Source of the DNA: Spirochaetota bacterium
GTDB taxonomy: Bacteria; Spirochaetota; Spirochaetia; Treponematales; Treponemataceae
DNA: 27,085 nt
Reading direction: 5' to 3'
Assembly: GCA_023398165.1 (NCBI GenBank)
Contig: JAEWSQ010000016.1
Span: 1 to 27,085, forward strand
The notes under the pieces are model-generated. The model had not been told where the DNA came from and ran no database searches. It saw nothing but the letters and a program-made list of their open reading frames with translations. This document shows positions 1 to 8,871 of this stretch, one piece after another. Numbering within the stretch: position 1 is the first letter of the stretch; every line of letters starts with the position of its first letter. Made by a program: the position numbers and the translations under genes.

Positions 1-8
1 CCGTTATC

Positions 9-80
9 GCGGATGTCGTATAATGGCTATTACCCCAGCCTTCCAAGCTGGAGACGTGGGTTCGATTCCCATCATCCGCT
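9..80 (+). tRNA. tRNA-Gly (anticodon TCC)
   Basis: The 72-nt cloverleaf folds cleanly. The acceptor arm GCGGATG (9-15) pairs with CATCCGC (73-79), with discriminator T at 80 and no encoded CCA. The anticodon stem CCAGC/GCTGG encloses the loop CTTCCAA, giving anticodon TCC (glycine). The T arm has GTGGG and CCCAT around TTCGATT. A broken tyrosine integrase begins within 140 bp, so this tRNA is probably the attachment site of the mobile DNA to its right. I did not see a second copy of its 3' end elsewhere in the window. Confidence 0.95.
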
Positions 81-100
81 CGATTTTTTACAGAACTAAT

Positions 101-117
101 TACTTGTGTTACAAGTA
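101..117. repeat. Perfect inverted repeat just after tRNA-Gly
   Basis: TACTTGT and ACAAGTA are perfect 7-bp arms around GTT. Slightly downstream, TGTGCCATA occurs twice at 163-171 and 176-184, 13 bp apart. Short inverted and direct repeats beside a tRNA and an integrase gene are typical of recombinase core or arm sites, but that role is inferred only from position. Confidence 0.5.
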
Positions 118-213
118 GTTAACAAACACCACCCGATTGAGGGCGTGTATAATATCTTTCAATGTGCCATAGAAGTGTGCCATAAACACACATGGTGTAA
201 ACAGAGGTTTTAT

Positions 214-477
214 ATGCGCCCTTTTGTTTTAGAAAAACGCCGCAACTCTACTAATCTGTATGTACGATTCTACAACCCTAGTCTTAAGAAGTACATGACT
301 AGAAGATCCACCCTCACTACCCTTATGAGACAGAGTATCAGTCCTGAGGTATTGAGAAAGGCTACGGGACATAAATCGGACAAGATGCTCAATCTGTATA
401 GCGATCATACCTTAGAAAGCGATTTTGAACCTGTTGCTTTCGCAGTGGAACAGGTGTTCGGGGGGCTTGTTAAGTAA
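214..477 (+). pseudogene. Tyrosine recombinase (integrase) with internal deletion
   Basis: The reading frame from ATG 214 (AGAGG at 203-207, 6-nt spacing) gives only 87 residues, whereas phage-type integrases have about 300-400. The N-terminus (MRPFVLEKRRNSTNLYVRFY) resembles the start of spirochaete integrases, followed by a jump to the C-terminal catalytic end. That end retains the recognisable LRKATGHKSDKMLNLYSDH stretch, with the GHK histidine and the Tyr nucleophile region, and so the arm-binding, core-binding and most catalytic residues are missing. The deletion keeps frame, leaving an open but surely inactive protein. The same frame stays open upstream to a GTG at 106, but that extension is not protein-like and has no ribosome site. 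Position next to tRNA-Gly marks an old integration event. The identification rests on the C-terminal motif and is moderately secure. Confidence 0.7.
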
Positions 478-653
478 AGAAGTGGTTGTCTCAAAATGAA
501 GTATATAACTCGATGTTATTATTCATAAAGTTTTTTGTTTAAACTGTGACGTAAAGTGTCAGGGTTATGGGTTAGAGTTATTGAAGATTTTCCAAAGAAT
601 AAGGTTGACGACAGGCAGGATGGGTGGATAATAGAGGGATCAAAATTATTAAA
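478..653. other. Intergenic stretch without an intact gene
   Basis: No complete gene is visible between the integrase remnant and the helicase promoter. One frame from about 556 to 656 reads a short open tail (including WVRVIEDFPKNKVDDRQDGW) ending at a TGA, which could be the last fragment of an unidentified gene. I do not recognise it. Confidence 0.4.
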
Positions 654-681
654 ATGACACAAACTGTCGCAATTATATGAT
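654..681 (+). promoter_or_regulatory. Sigma70-type promoter of the DISARM-like operon
   Basis: A -35-like ATGACA (654-659) is separated by 16 bp from TATGAT (676-681), placing transcription start about 28 bp before the helicase ATG at 716. GACA and TGTC (656-659 and 665-668) form a small inverted repeat directly behind the -35, a possible operator. GGAGAG follows before the start codon. Confidence 0.5.
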
Positions 682-715
682 AAAATAGACCTGATATTGA
701 GATGGAGAGACTTTT

Positions 716-3700
716 ATGAAAAGTGTTTTTGAGTTTAGAAATAATGTAATTAAGCAATATGCAGATTTTTCGAGAAGTTTTACAGTAATTTCTGCACCGG
801 ATATTAAAAAGGCTGTTGATGATGAATATGATGAAGGCCGTTATTGGCCGGATCCGCTTATTCAGATAAATCCAAACTATAAAAAAGATAAATCGGTAGA
901 GCAGCTATGTAATGAGGGTGTTCTGCACTCTGAGTGTTCCAGAATTTTTCGAGCCGGTAAATCCGGCTCTCTTGATTCCGGGATACCCATGACTCTCTAT
1001 AAGCACCAGAAACAGGCTATTGATTTAGCTCAAAATATAGAAAGTTATATTGTTACCACGGGAACTGGATCTGGTAAGAGTTTATCGTTTTTTATTCCGA
1101 TTATTGATTCAATATTGAAGAACAGGCCTAATCAAAATCAACGTAAAACGAGTGCAATAATCATTTATCCGATGAATGCTTTGGCAAATAGTCAGCTTGA
1201 GGAGTTGAACCGTTATTTGGAAGGTTATTCTGAATCACGTAAACCGTTTACTATCGGTAGATATACCGGTCAGGAAAATCAGGAAGAAAGGCAGTCTATT
1301 GCAGATAATCCGCCGGATATTCTGCTTACTAACTTTATGATGATGGAGCTCCTTCTTACACGAGGGGAAGAGCTTGATAAAAAAGTAATGTCTCATTGTA
1401 AGGGTTTACAGTTTCTGGTTCTTGATGAGCTTCATACGTATCGCGGTAGACAAGGTGCCGATGTTGCACTTCTTGTAAGAAGACTTCGCCGTTATTGCAG
1501 AACCGATAATCTTATATGCATAGGAACTTCTGCGACAATGTCAAATACCGGTACTAAAAAAGACCAAAGCGAGACTGTTGCGAAAGTTGCTTCAAGATTA
1601 TTTGGAGCAGATATTCCATTTACAAACATCATTGATGAAACTCTTGAGCAGGCTACTGATGAGACTAAGAATCTTGAGAATATTAAACCTCTGCTCGCCG
1701 ATCGTATTAAAAACTTTGAGCAAAAACCTGCTTCTATTGGTGATTTCACCAAGGATCCTCTATCTGTCTGGGTTGAATTAACTCTTGGTATTGAGAAAAA
1801 GCCGAACGATAAAGCTTCAAGAGCAAAGCCTATCACGCTGAAAGAGGCTTCATTAAAGCTTTCTGTTGATGCTGGTGTTACTTATGATGAGGCTGAAAAG
1901 GCTTTGTCTATTTTTCTTACTTCTGCCAATAATATTAGTACTGAGGATGGAAGAAGTCTTCTTGCTTTTAAGCTGCATCAGTTTATTAGCGGACCGGGTA
2001 AGGTATCTTGTACTTTGGAAGAGGAAGGCTCCCGTCTTATTACGCTTGATTCTCAAGTATTTGCTCCCGGAAGAGCTGATGAGAATGTCCGGCTCTATGC
2101 GGCCTATTTTTGCAGAAGCTGCGGGTGTGAGTATTTGCCTGTTAAATCTGAGGCTGGAGTATGGATTCCTCGGGATATAAATGATGCTATTATTGATCCT
2201 TCTATTGCAGGATTTTTAGTTCCAAAAAAGGGCGGCTTTGAATATCAGGGTGAAAATGATATTCCGGATGAATGGCTTGATTTTTCAAAATCAACGCCGG
2301 TTATAAAAAAGGATAAACGTGCTTTAGTTCCATCAGAAATGACTTTAGATCCAAGTGGAAAGTATTCCGGTAATGGAACAAAGTTCTGGTATATACCCGG
2401 ACATGTTTTATTTTGTCCATGTTGTGGAACTGTTCATAATGCTCATGGAATTGACCGCAACCGTTTAGCAGGGTTAAATGGTGAGGGTCGTTCTTCTGCA
2501 ACTACCATGATTTCTCTTGCCATACTTAATGAACTATTTTATAAGGGTTCTTCAGATAAGGATGCACGAAAGATGCTTGGTTTTACCGATAACCGGCAGG
2601 ATGCTGCTTTGCAGGCAGGTCACTTTAATGATTTTGTATACCTTATAACATTGCGGGGAGCTTTACTTAACGCACTGGAGAAAAATAACGGTACGATTGT
2701 ATATAAGGATCTGGCAGATAAGGTTTTTAAGTCTCTTGGGTTTGATACTATGTCAAACAAAGAGATTCTTTCAGAATACATGGTTAAGCCTGATGTTGAT
2801 CTTCATGTTCAGGAAATTGTTAAGCAGTCAGAAAAATATGTTTTAGGCTACCGCATTATCCGCGATTTACGAAAAGGCTGGCGAAATAACAATCCTTCTT
2901 TAGAAGCTCTTGGGTTGATGCATATTGAATACAATGGGCTAAAAACTCTTTGTGCTAATGAAGACAAGTTTAAAACAGTTGCGCTTTTATCCGGATTGAG
3001 TCCGGATAAGAGGGAGCATTTTTATACCATTCTATTTAATCAGTTTAAGAAAAGCCTTTGTATAGGATCTGATTATCTAGATAAAGATAAACAGGATAAA
3101 GAGAAGCATGAAATTTCATCATCACTTCTTGAACCATGGACATTGCCGGAAGATGAAAAACTTGATTACACAAATTATGTCCGTATTGAACCGATTCAAA
3201 AAGAATCAAAAAAGAATTTTTCCATATTAAGTGCGGCAAAGAATTCTTCTATTGTCAAAACTCTCAAACATACAAAAGAGTTGTGGGAAGGAACTCCCTA
3301 TGCAGTTGATATTAATACTCTTGATGGCAATGATATGAGTGAAATTGTACAGGAGTGTCTCTATATTGCTGATAAAGCCGGGATTGTTAGTAATCTGGAA
3401 AGCAGCAGCATTAAATACTGGTATTTAAATCCGACTGCCATGATATGGGTTACGGGTAAAGATCCTTATGCAACAGTAAAAGAAACTACGAAGAATGACT
3501 TTTTCTATGCATTATATGACACTATTAAGGGTGTCTTTGATTCTAGTGAGAATACGCTTTTTAACTATAAATCTCATGAGCATACAGCACAGGTTCCATC
3601 GGATCTTCGTAAAACTTTGGAAGAGCGTTTCCGCTATAAGGAAGATTCCCGCCGGATTTGGCCTGAAACGCATTACGGAAGGCTTATGCCCCGGCTTCCT

Positions 3701-5959
3701 GTTATGTATTGTTCACCAACAATGGAATTAGGTGTAGATATTTCTTCTCTCAATACTGTTTATATGCGTAATGTTCCTCCTACTGCTTCTAATTATGCAC
3801 AGCGCAGCGGCCGTGCCGGCCGTTCAGGACAGCCTGCTTTGGTAGTAACATACAGTTCATCCCTTAGTCCGCATGATCAATGGTATTTTAATAAAAGGCA
3901 GGATATGGTAAGCGGTATTGTAAAAGCCCCTACCCTGGATATAACTAATAAGGATATGGTTGTAAGCCACATACATTCGGTCTGGCTTCAAGTGATGCAG
4001 TATGGACTTGGAAATTCTATTCCTGATAATATAATAGACATTAAGCAGCAAAAGGAATTGCCTCTTTATGATTCTTTATTAGAAATTATTCGGGATCCTG
4101 CAATAAAAGCAGAAGCAATTGTGGAATCAAAAAAACTGCTTGCCAATATTCGAAGTTCTGTTCCTGACGAGGCAGATTATGAATGGCTTGAAGATTCCTT
4201 TGCAGAAAAAATAATTAATGAAGCAGACAGTGACTTTAATAAATCATTTGACAGCTGGAGAACATTGCTGCAGTCAATACAGGAGCAGATGCTTCAGGCT
4301 AATAATAAAATAATGAGTCTTACTGTTTCTACACAGGATAGAAATTCAGCAAAGGCTAGAATGACTGATGCAACCAGCCAATTGAATGTACTGCTTGGAA
4401 AAAACAAGACTGCTAATTCCGATTTTTATCCCTACCGCTATCTTGCGAGTCAGGGCTTTTTGCCGGGTTATGATTTTCCGCGCCTTCCTCTCATGGCGTG
4501 GATACCTTCTTCAAAGTCTAAAATTCAAGGATTTGAGGTTGAGGGTACTATGGTTTCCCGGCCTAGATTCCTGGGTATTTCGGAATTCGGACCGCAAAGT
4601 GTCATTTACCATGAAGGCAGACAGTACAGAGTTGTTAAGGCAAAGCTAAGCACAACAGAAGGACAAGTCGCTGTTGACAATACACTTCCTACAAGGACGG
4701 CTGTTGTTTGCAGCAGATGCGGGTATGGTCATTTTGGCGTTGTTGGGCATGATGTTCTTACTGCAAAGTGCGAACACTGCGGAGAAGAGCTTAGAGCGAA
4801 AGACCGTTATAATAAATTATATAGAATTGAAACAGTTGAAACTAAAATTGCAAATAGAATTTCTGCGAACGAAGAAGAACGCATTAGAAAGGGATATGAA
4901 CTACAGACAATTTTCTGTTTTAACAAGTCAAACGGTAAGTTCGATATTAGAAAAGCAGTAATGAAGGATACAGATGATAAAGAAATCTGTACATTGGAAT
5001 ATGGTCCGAATGCAACACTATGGAAAATAAATAAAGGATGGAAGAAGAGAAAAGATCCAAATGTTTTGGGATTCAATATTGATCCGATAACCGGATACTG
5101 GGAAAAAGCTCAAGACAATGAAGATGACAGTGATGAAGATGAGGACAATGGATCCTCAAAGGTTAAGCCGCAGAAAATAATTCCATTAGTAGAAGATACA
5201 CGGAATATCCTCGTTGTATCTATGACAAAAGAGTATGAACCAAATTCTATGTTAACTTTGGAATCTGCATTGCAGAGGGCTATTGAAGAACTATATCAGA
5301 TTGAACAGTCGGAGCTTGCGGTAGAACCGCTTCCCAGTACCGATGAGCCAAGAAGTCTCATGTTTTATGAAGCTGCAGAAGGGGGTGCCGGTGTTTTAAA
5401 TAATCTGGTTCGTGATGAAAAAGCCCTTGCAGAAACAGCATTAAAAGCTCTTGAGATCATGCATTATGAGTGGAAAGAAGGTACGGTGCCTAGAGTCATT
5501 ACTGATCTAATTGATTCAGAAGAAAGAGGAGTTGATCTACACCGGCGCTGTGTAGCAGGCTGTTACCGGTGTCTTCTTTCATATTATAATCAGCCGCTTC
5601 ATGAAAAAATAAACCGCCATGATCCTGATGTTCTGCATATTCTTCTAACTCTTGCAAATCGAACGGTAAAACTTGTTTCTGAAGAGAAAACTTTCTCCGG
5701 CTTTGATAACTTAGAATCAATACTTGCATCTTTCAATGTTTGTTTGGCGGATGCATATGATATGAATATTTGTGAAGGCAGATGGAAGGTGCTTGCGTAT
5801 TGGGAAGATAATGCGCTTGTGGCTCTTGAAGAAGAGCCTGATCAAGAAGAAAAAGCATACTTACTGGATAAGGGTTTTGACTATGTTGTACTAGGAAAAA
5901 CACCTGAACAGCAGAAACAAATGATTGAAAAAAACTATATGAAAATTCCGAAAGCTTAA
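716..5959 (+). CDS. Giant DEAD/DEAH helicase fused to DUF1998 (DrmA+DrmB-like or DruE-like)
   Basis: This is a 1747-residue ATP-dependent nucleic-acid translocase. Visible landmarks in order are Walker A TGTGSGKS near residue 115, DELH near 236, SAT motif IGTSATM near 272, two Cys pairs (CRSC near 468, CPCC near 566), FTDNRQDAALQAGH near 623, motif V/VI with MELGVDIS and QRSGRAGRSG near 1005-1035, a CxxC...CxxC zinc site near 1325-1355, then the DUF1998/MZB region with EAAEGGAGVL near 1552 and CVAGCYRCLLSYYNQ near 1612. DISARM normally splits these parts into DrmA (helicase) and DrmB (DUF1998); Druantia DruE also has both in one chain. The neighbours (DrmD- and DrmMI-like) favour the DISARM reading. 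It is first in the operon, 27 bp before the next gene. The start is ATG 716 with GGAGAG upstream. The exact subfamily is not decided by eye. Confidence 0.88.
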   Translation: MKSVFEFRNNVIKQYADFSRSFTVISAPDIKKAVDDEYDEGRYWPDPLIQINPNYKKDKSVEQLCNEGVLHSECSRIFRAGKSGSLDSGIPMTLYKHQKQAIDLAQNIESYIVTTGTGSGKSLSFFIPIIDSILKNRPNQNQRKTSAIIIYPMNALANSQLEELNRYLEGYSESRKPFTIGRYTGQENQEERQSIADNPPDILLTNFMMMELLLTRGEELDKKVMSHCKGLQFLVLDELHTYRGRQGADVALLVRRLRRYCRTDNLICIGTSATMSNTGTKKDQSETVAKVASRLFGADIPFTNIIDETLEQATDETKNLENIKPLLADRIKNFEQKPASIGDFTKDPLSVWVELTLGIEKKPNDKASRAKPITLKEASLKLSVDAGVTYDEAEKALSIFLTSANNISTEDGRSLLAFKLHQFISGPGKVSCTLEEEGSRLITLDSQVFAPGRADENVRLYAAYFCRSCGCEYLPVKSEAGVWIPRDINDAIIDPSIAGFLVPKKGGFEYQGENDIPDEWLDFSKSTPVIKKDKRALVPSEMTLDPSGKYSGNGTKFWYIPGHVLFCPCCGTVHNAHGIDRNRLAGLNGEGRSSATTMISLAILNELFYKGSSDKDARKMLGFTDNRQDAALQAGHFNDFVYLITLRGALLNALEKNNGTIVYKDLADKVFKSLGFDTMSNKEILSEYMVKPDVDLHVQEIVKQSEKYVLGYRIIRDLRKGWRNNNPSLEALGLMHIEYNGLKTLCANEDKFKTVALLSGLSPDKREHFYTILFNQFKKSLCIGSDYLDKDKQDKEKHEISSSLLEPWTLPEDEKLDYTNYVRIEPIQKESKKNFSILSAAKNSSIVKTLKHTKELWEGTPYAVDINTLDGNDMSEIVQECLYIADKAGIVSNLESSSIKYWYLNPTAMIWVTGKDPYATVKETTKNDFFYALYDTIKGVFDSSENTLFNYKSHEHTAQVPSDLRKTLEERFRYKEDSRRIWPETHYGRLMPRLPVMYCSPTMELGVDISSLNTVYMRNVPPTASNYAQRSGRAGRSGQPALVVTYSSSLSPHDQWYFNKRQDMVSGIVKAPTLDITNKDMVVSHIHSVWLQVMQYGLGNSIPDNIIDIKQQKELPLYDSLLEIIRDPAIKAEAIVESKKLLANIRSSVPDEADYEWLEDSFAEKIINEADSDFNKSFDSWRTLLQSIQEQMLQANNKIMSLTVSTQDRNSAKARMTDATSQLNVLLGKNKTANSDFYPYRYLASQGFLPGYDFPRLPLMAWIPSSKSKIQGFEVEGTMVSRPRFLGISEFGPQSVIYHEGRQYRVVKAKLSTTEGQVAVDNTLPTRTAVVCSRCGYGHFGVVGHDVLTAKCEHCGEELRAKDRYNKLYRIETVETKIANRISANEEERIRKGYELQTIFCFNKSNGKFDIRKAVMKDTDDKEICTLEYGPNATLWKINKGWKKRKDPNVLGFNIDPITGYWEKAQDNEDDSDEDEDNGSSKVKPQKIIPLVEDTRNILVVSMTKEYEPNSMLTLESALQRAIEELYQIEQSELAVEPLPSTDEPRSLMFYEAAEGGAGVLNNLVRDEKALAETALKALEIMHYEWKEGTVPRVITDLIDSEERGVDLHRRCVAGCYRCLLSYYNQPLHEKINRHDPDVLHILLTLANRTVKLVSEEKTFSGFDNLESILASFNVCLADAYDMNICEGRWKVLAYWEDNALVALEEEPDQEEKAYLLDKGFDYVVLGKTPEQQKQMIEKNYMKIPKA

Positions 5960-5986
5960 TAACGATAATACACGGAGAATTGCTTT

Positions 5987-8860
5987 ATGCAGGATGCAAC
6001 ATTTACCCCCGGCTCTCTTGTAACATTGAGAGACAGAGAATGGGTTATAGAAACTTGTGATATTGAAGGATGCCTTGCACTCAGGCCGATTGGCGGTACA
6101 GACGGCGATATTCAAATTGTTATGCCCGAACTTGAAACTTCAAAACTTAAGGGTGCAACGTTTCCCTTGCCCGATATTACTAATCCCGGAGCATACGACT
6201 CTGCCCTATTACTGCGGGATTCTCTTCGTTTACGGCTAACAAGCGGAGCCGGACCTTTCCGCTGTCTTGGGCACATAGCTGTTGAGCCGAGACCGTATCA
6301 ACTGGTGCCTCTTCTCATGGCCTTGAAAATGAATGTTATACGGCTTTTAATTGCGGACGATGTTGGTATTGGAAAAACAATTGAAGCATCTCTTATTGTA
6401 AAAGAACTGCTTGAACGCGGCGAAATTAAAAAATTCGTAGTCTTATGCCCTCCTCACCTTGTTCAGCAATGGGTGAGCGAGCTTGACGAGCATTTTAATA
6501 TTCCAGCAATCGGTGTAACTGCCCGAAGTATAAATTCTTTGGAAAAAGAAGTTCCGCAAAGTGAACGTTTTTTTGAGCATTACCCGGCTAGTGTTATCAG
6601 TTTGGATTATATTAAATCTGATGCCCATGCCTCATGGTTTAAAACTCACATAGACGATGCAATGATTGTAGTAGATGAAGCTCATACTTGCTGTGTAGGC
6701 GGCGGAAAGCAGCTTAGGTTTAACCTGTTACGTGATTTGGCTTCAAATACAGAGAGGAATATGCTTTTACTGACAGCAACTCCTCATTCCGGCAATGAAA
6801 ACGCATTTAGTAATTTAATATCATTATTAAAACAGGATTTTTCTACTTTGGATTCTCTTGGAACTCAGGAGTCGAGTGAAAAAAAGCAGCTTCGCGAAGA
6901 ATTAGGACTTCATTTAGTACAGCGAAGAAGAAAAGATATTCTTGCGTATAAAGGTTCTAATGCCTTCCCTGTCCGTATGACTTCTGAGATTAAGTATACT
7001 CTTACTGGTGAATGGGGCGATTTATTTGAAAGTGTACGAAAGTATTGTGTTGACCTTTCCCGGAAAGCAGAAAGAGAAATGGGCAATAAGGGAAAAATGA
7101 TGTGGTATGCGACGCTGGCTTTGCTGCGCTGCGTTTCCTCCAGTCCTGCTGCAGCTCGAAGTGCATTAACTACACGGCTGTCGACAATACAAGATAAAAA
7201 TACAGCTTCTTCACAGAATGATATTCTTAGTGATGAAGAACTTTTAGACGAAAGTTTAGTAGAAGTATATGACGGTATTGGAGAAGATTCTTATATAACA
7301 GATCAAATGATCGAACCTTTATTTGAAAACACAGAAGAACTTACGTCCCTTATTCAAAAAGCAGAAAACTTATATGGAAAAGAGGGAGATCCAAAACTTC
7401 AGTGTCTAGTGCGTCATGTGAAAGAAAATTATGAGAGCGAGAAAAATGAAAAAACAGAATATAGACCGGTAATTTTCTGCAAGTATATTGCTACAGCACA
7501 CTATGTTTGTGAGCAGCTCAAAAAAGAATTCCCCGATAGTGCAATAACGTATGTAACGGGGGAAATGACAAATCTTGAACGTTCTGCAATTGTAGAAGAA
7601 ACCCGTCAGTTTCATCATCCTGTGTTGGTTGCAACCGATTGTCTTTCTGAAGGTATAAACCTGCAGGAAGGTTTTAATGCTGTTATTCATTATGACCTTG
7701 CGTGGAACCCTACCCGTCATGAACAACGTGAAGGTCGAGTAGACAGGTTTGGACAAAAATGTGCAAAGGTGTGGACGACCATGCTCTATGGAGAAGATAA
7801 CCCTGTGGACGGTTTTATATTACATGTAATTCTTCGTAAAGCTGAAAGTATTAAAAACGAACTGGGTGTGCATGTTCCCATACCTGACGATGACAGAAGT
7901 GTTAGAAAGGCTCTTGTTCAGGCAGCACTTCTTAAAGGAAGAGTAAAAGATCCTCAATCGCATTATTTGGATTTCGGTGATGCTGAGACAAATGCGATTA
8001 TTCGAGGTGCACAAGTAAAATGGAAAGATGCAGAAGAAAAAGCAAAGAAAAACAGAACAATATTTGCGCAGAATGCTCTTAAACCGGAAGAAGTGTATCC
8101 GGAATGGGAAAAAACTAGAAAAGCATTGGGTGACAGTGAGAGCGTAGAAAAGTTTTGCTTATTGGCTCTGACACGATTAAATGCCGGGTTTAAAAAGTGC
8201 TGTGATAACGGATATGAGATTAACTTAAACACACTGCCTAAGGAAGTAACAGAAAACATTATGAGTATGAAGAAAAAAAATACTTTCATAAAGGCAAGTT
8301 TTCATTATCCGCCTGAGCAAGGGTATACTTTTATTCACCGCAGTCATAAGTTTGTACGATCTTTGGCAGATTACTTTTTTGAAAATGCACTTTCAGATAT
8401 GAATGCTACCATTGCCAGAAGAAGCGGTACATACAAGATGAACAGTATTACGACTATTACTACCGTATATTTACTGCGTTTGAGGTATCAGATAACAACA
8501 GAATACCGAAATACCGTAAATGCTCTTATGGCAGAAGAAACTATTGCAGTAGGCATAGAAGGTAGAAGCAATCCCAGACTCATAGAAGATGAAGATGTAA
8601 TACAATTACTCGATTGTAAACCTGATGCAAATATGAGTGCAGAAGCCTCTGTTAGAGAGCTTTCAAAATCTCTCGATTACTATGAAAAGGAAAAAAATAT
8701 TTTTTCTAATATTGCTGGACAACGCGCAGAAAAACTTGAAGCCGATCACTCAAGTGTTCGTCATGCTTCAATTATTAAAGCCGGAAAAATTAAGGTTACC
8801 GCATGTGCGCCTTTAGATTTAATTGGTGTTTATGTACTTACACCTGCAGCAGCTTTGTAA
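5987..8860 (+). CDS. drmD: SNF2-family helicase, DrmD-like
   Basis: This 957-residue SNF2/Rad54-type ATPase would move along DNA in a defence complex. The N-terminus (FTPGSLVTLRDREWVI...LRPIGG) is typical of DrmD-type helicases. Walker A reads DDVGIGKT (124-131), the DEAH box is VVDEAHT (228-234), motif III is LLTATPHSG (261-269), and the C-terminal lobe has ATDCLSEGINLQ with NPTRHEQREGRVDRFGQ (about 547-590, motifs V-VI). All ATPase motifs are intact. A charged tail of more than 350 residues follows and carries no motif I know. GGAG lies before ATG 5987, and the stop is 11 bp before the methylase start, so translation is probably coupled. In DISARM class 1, drmD lies directly before drmMI, exactly as here; this order is the strongest reason for the symbol. 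Other SNF2 proteins of restriction systems look similar, so certainty is high for family and moderate for name. Confidence 0.87.
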   Translation: MQDATFTPGSLVTLRDREWVIETCDIEGCLALRPIGGTDGDIQIVMPELETSKLKGATFPLPDITNPGAYDSALLLRDSLRLRLTSGAGPFRCLGHIAVEPRPYQLVPLLMALKMNVIRLLIADDVGIGKTIEASLIVKELLERGEIKKFVVLCPPHLVQQWVSELDEHFNIPAIGVTARSINSLEKEVPQSERFFEHYPASVISLDYIKSDAHASWFKTHIDDAMIVVDEAHTCCVGGGKQLRFNLLRDLASNTERNMLLLTATPHSGNENAFSNLISLLKQDFSTLDSLGTQESSEKKQLREELGLHLVQRRRKDILAYKGSNAFPVRMTSEIKYTLTGEWGDLFESVRKYCVDLSRKAEREMGNKGKMMWYATLALLRCVSSSPAAARSALTTRLSTIQDKNTASSQNDILSDEELLDESLVEVYDGIGEDSYITDQMIEPLFENTEELTSLIQKAENLYGKEGDPKLQCLVRHVKENYESEKNEKTEYRPVIFCKYIATAHYVCEQLKKEFPDSAITYVTGEMTNLERSAIVEETRQFHHPVLVATDCLSEGINLQEGFNAVIHYDLAWNPTRHEQREGRVDRFGQKCAKVWTTMLYGEDNPVDGFILHVILRKAESIKNELGVHVPIPDDDRSVRKALVQAALLKGRVKDPQSHYLDFGDAETNAIIRGAQVKWKDAEEKAKKNRTIFAQNALKPEEVYPEWEKTRKALGDSESVEKFCLLALTRLNAGFKKCCDNGYEINLNTLPKEVTENIMSMKKKNTFIKASFHYPPEQGYTFIHRSHKFVRSLADYFFENALSDMNATIARRSGTYKMNSITTITTVYLLRLRYQITTEYRNTVNALMAEETIAVGIEGRSNPRLIEDEDVIQLLDCKPDANMSAEASVRELSKSLDYYEKEKNIFSNIAGQRAEKLEADHSSVRHASIIKAGKIKVTACAPLDLIGVYVLTPAAAL

Positions 8861-8871
8861 GGGAGAGAATT

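Noticed and set aside
7406..7756. 116-residue minus-strand frame inside the DrmD-like gene
   Set aside because: It is antisense to intact helicase motifs V-VI and has low-complexity Phe-rich sequence typical of a shadow frame.
8268..8283. Run of eight A in the DrmD-like gene as a phase-variation switch
   Set aside because: The run is short, the frame is intact, and such A runs are common in AT-rich genes.
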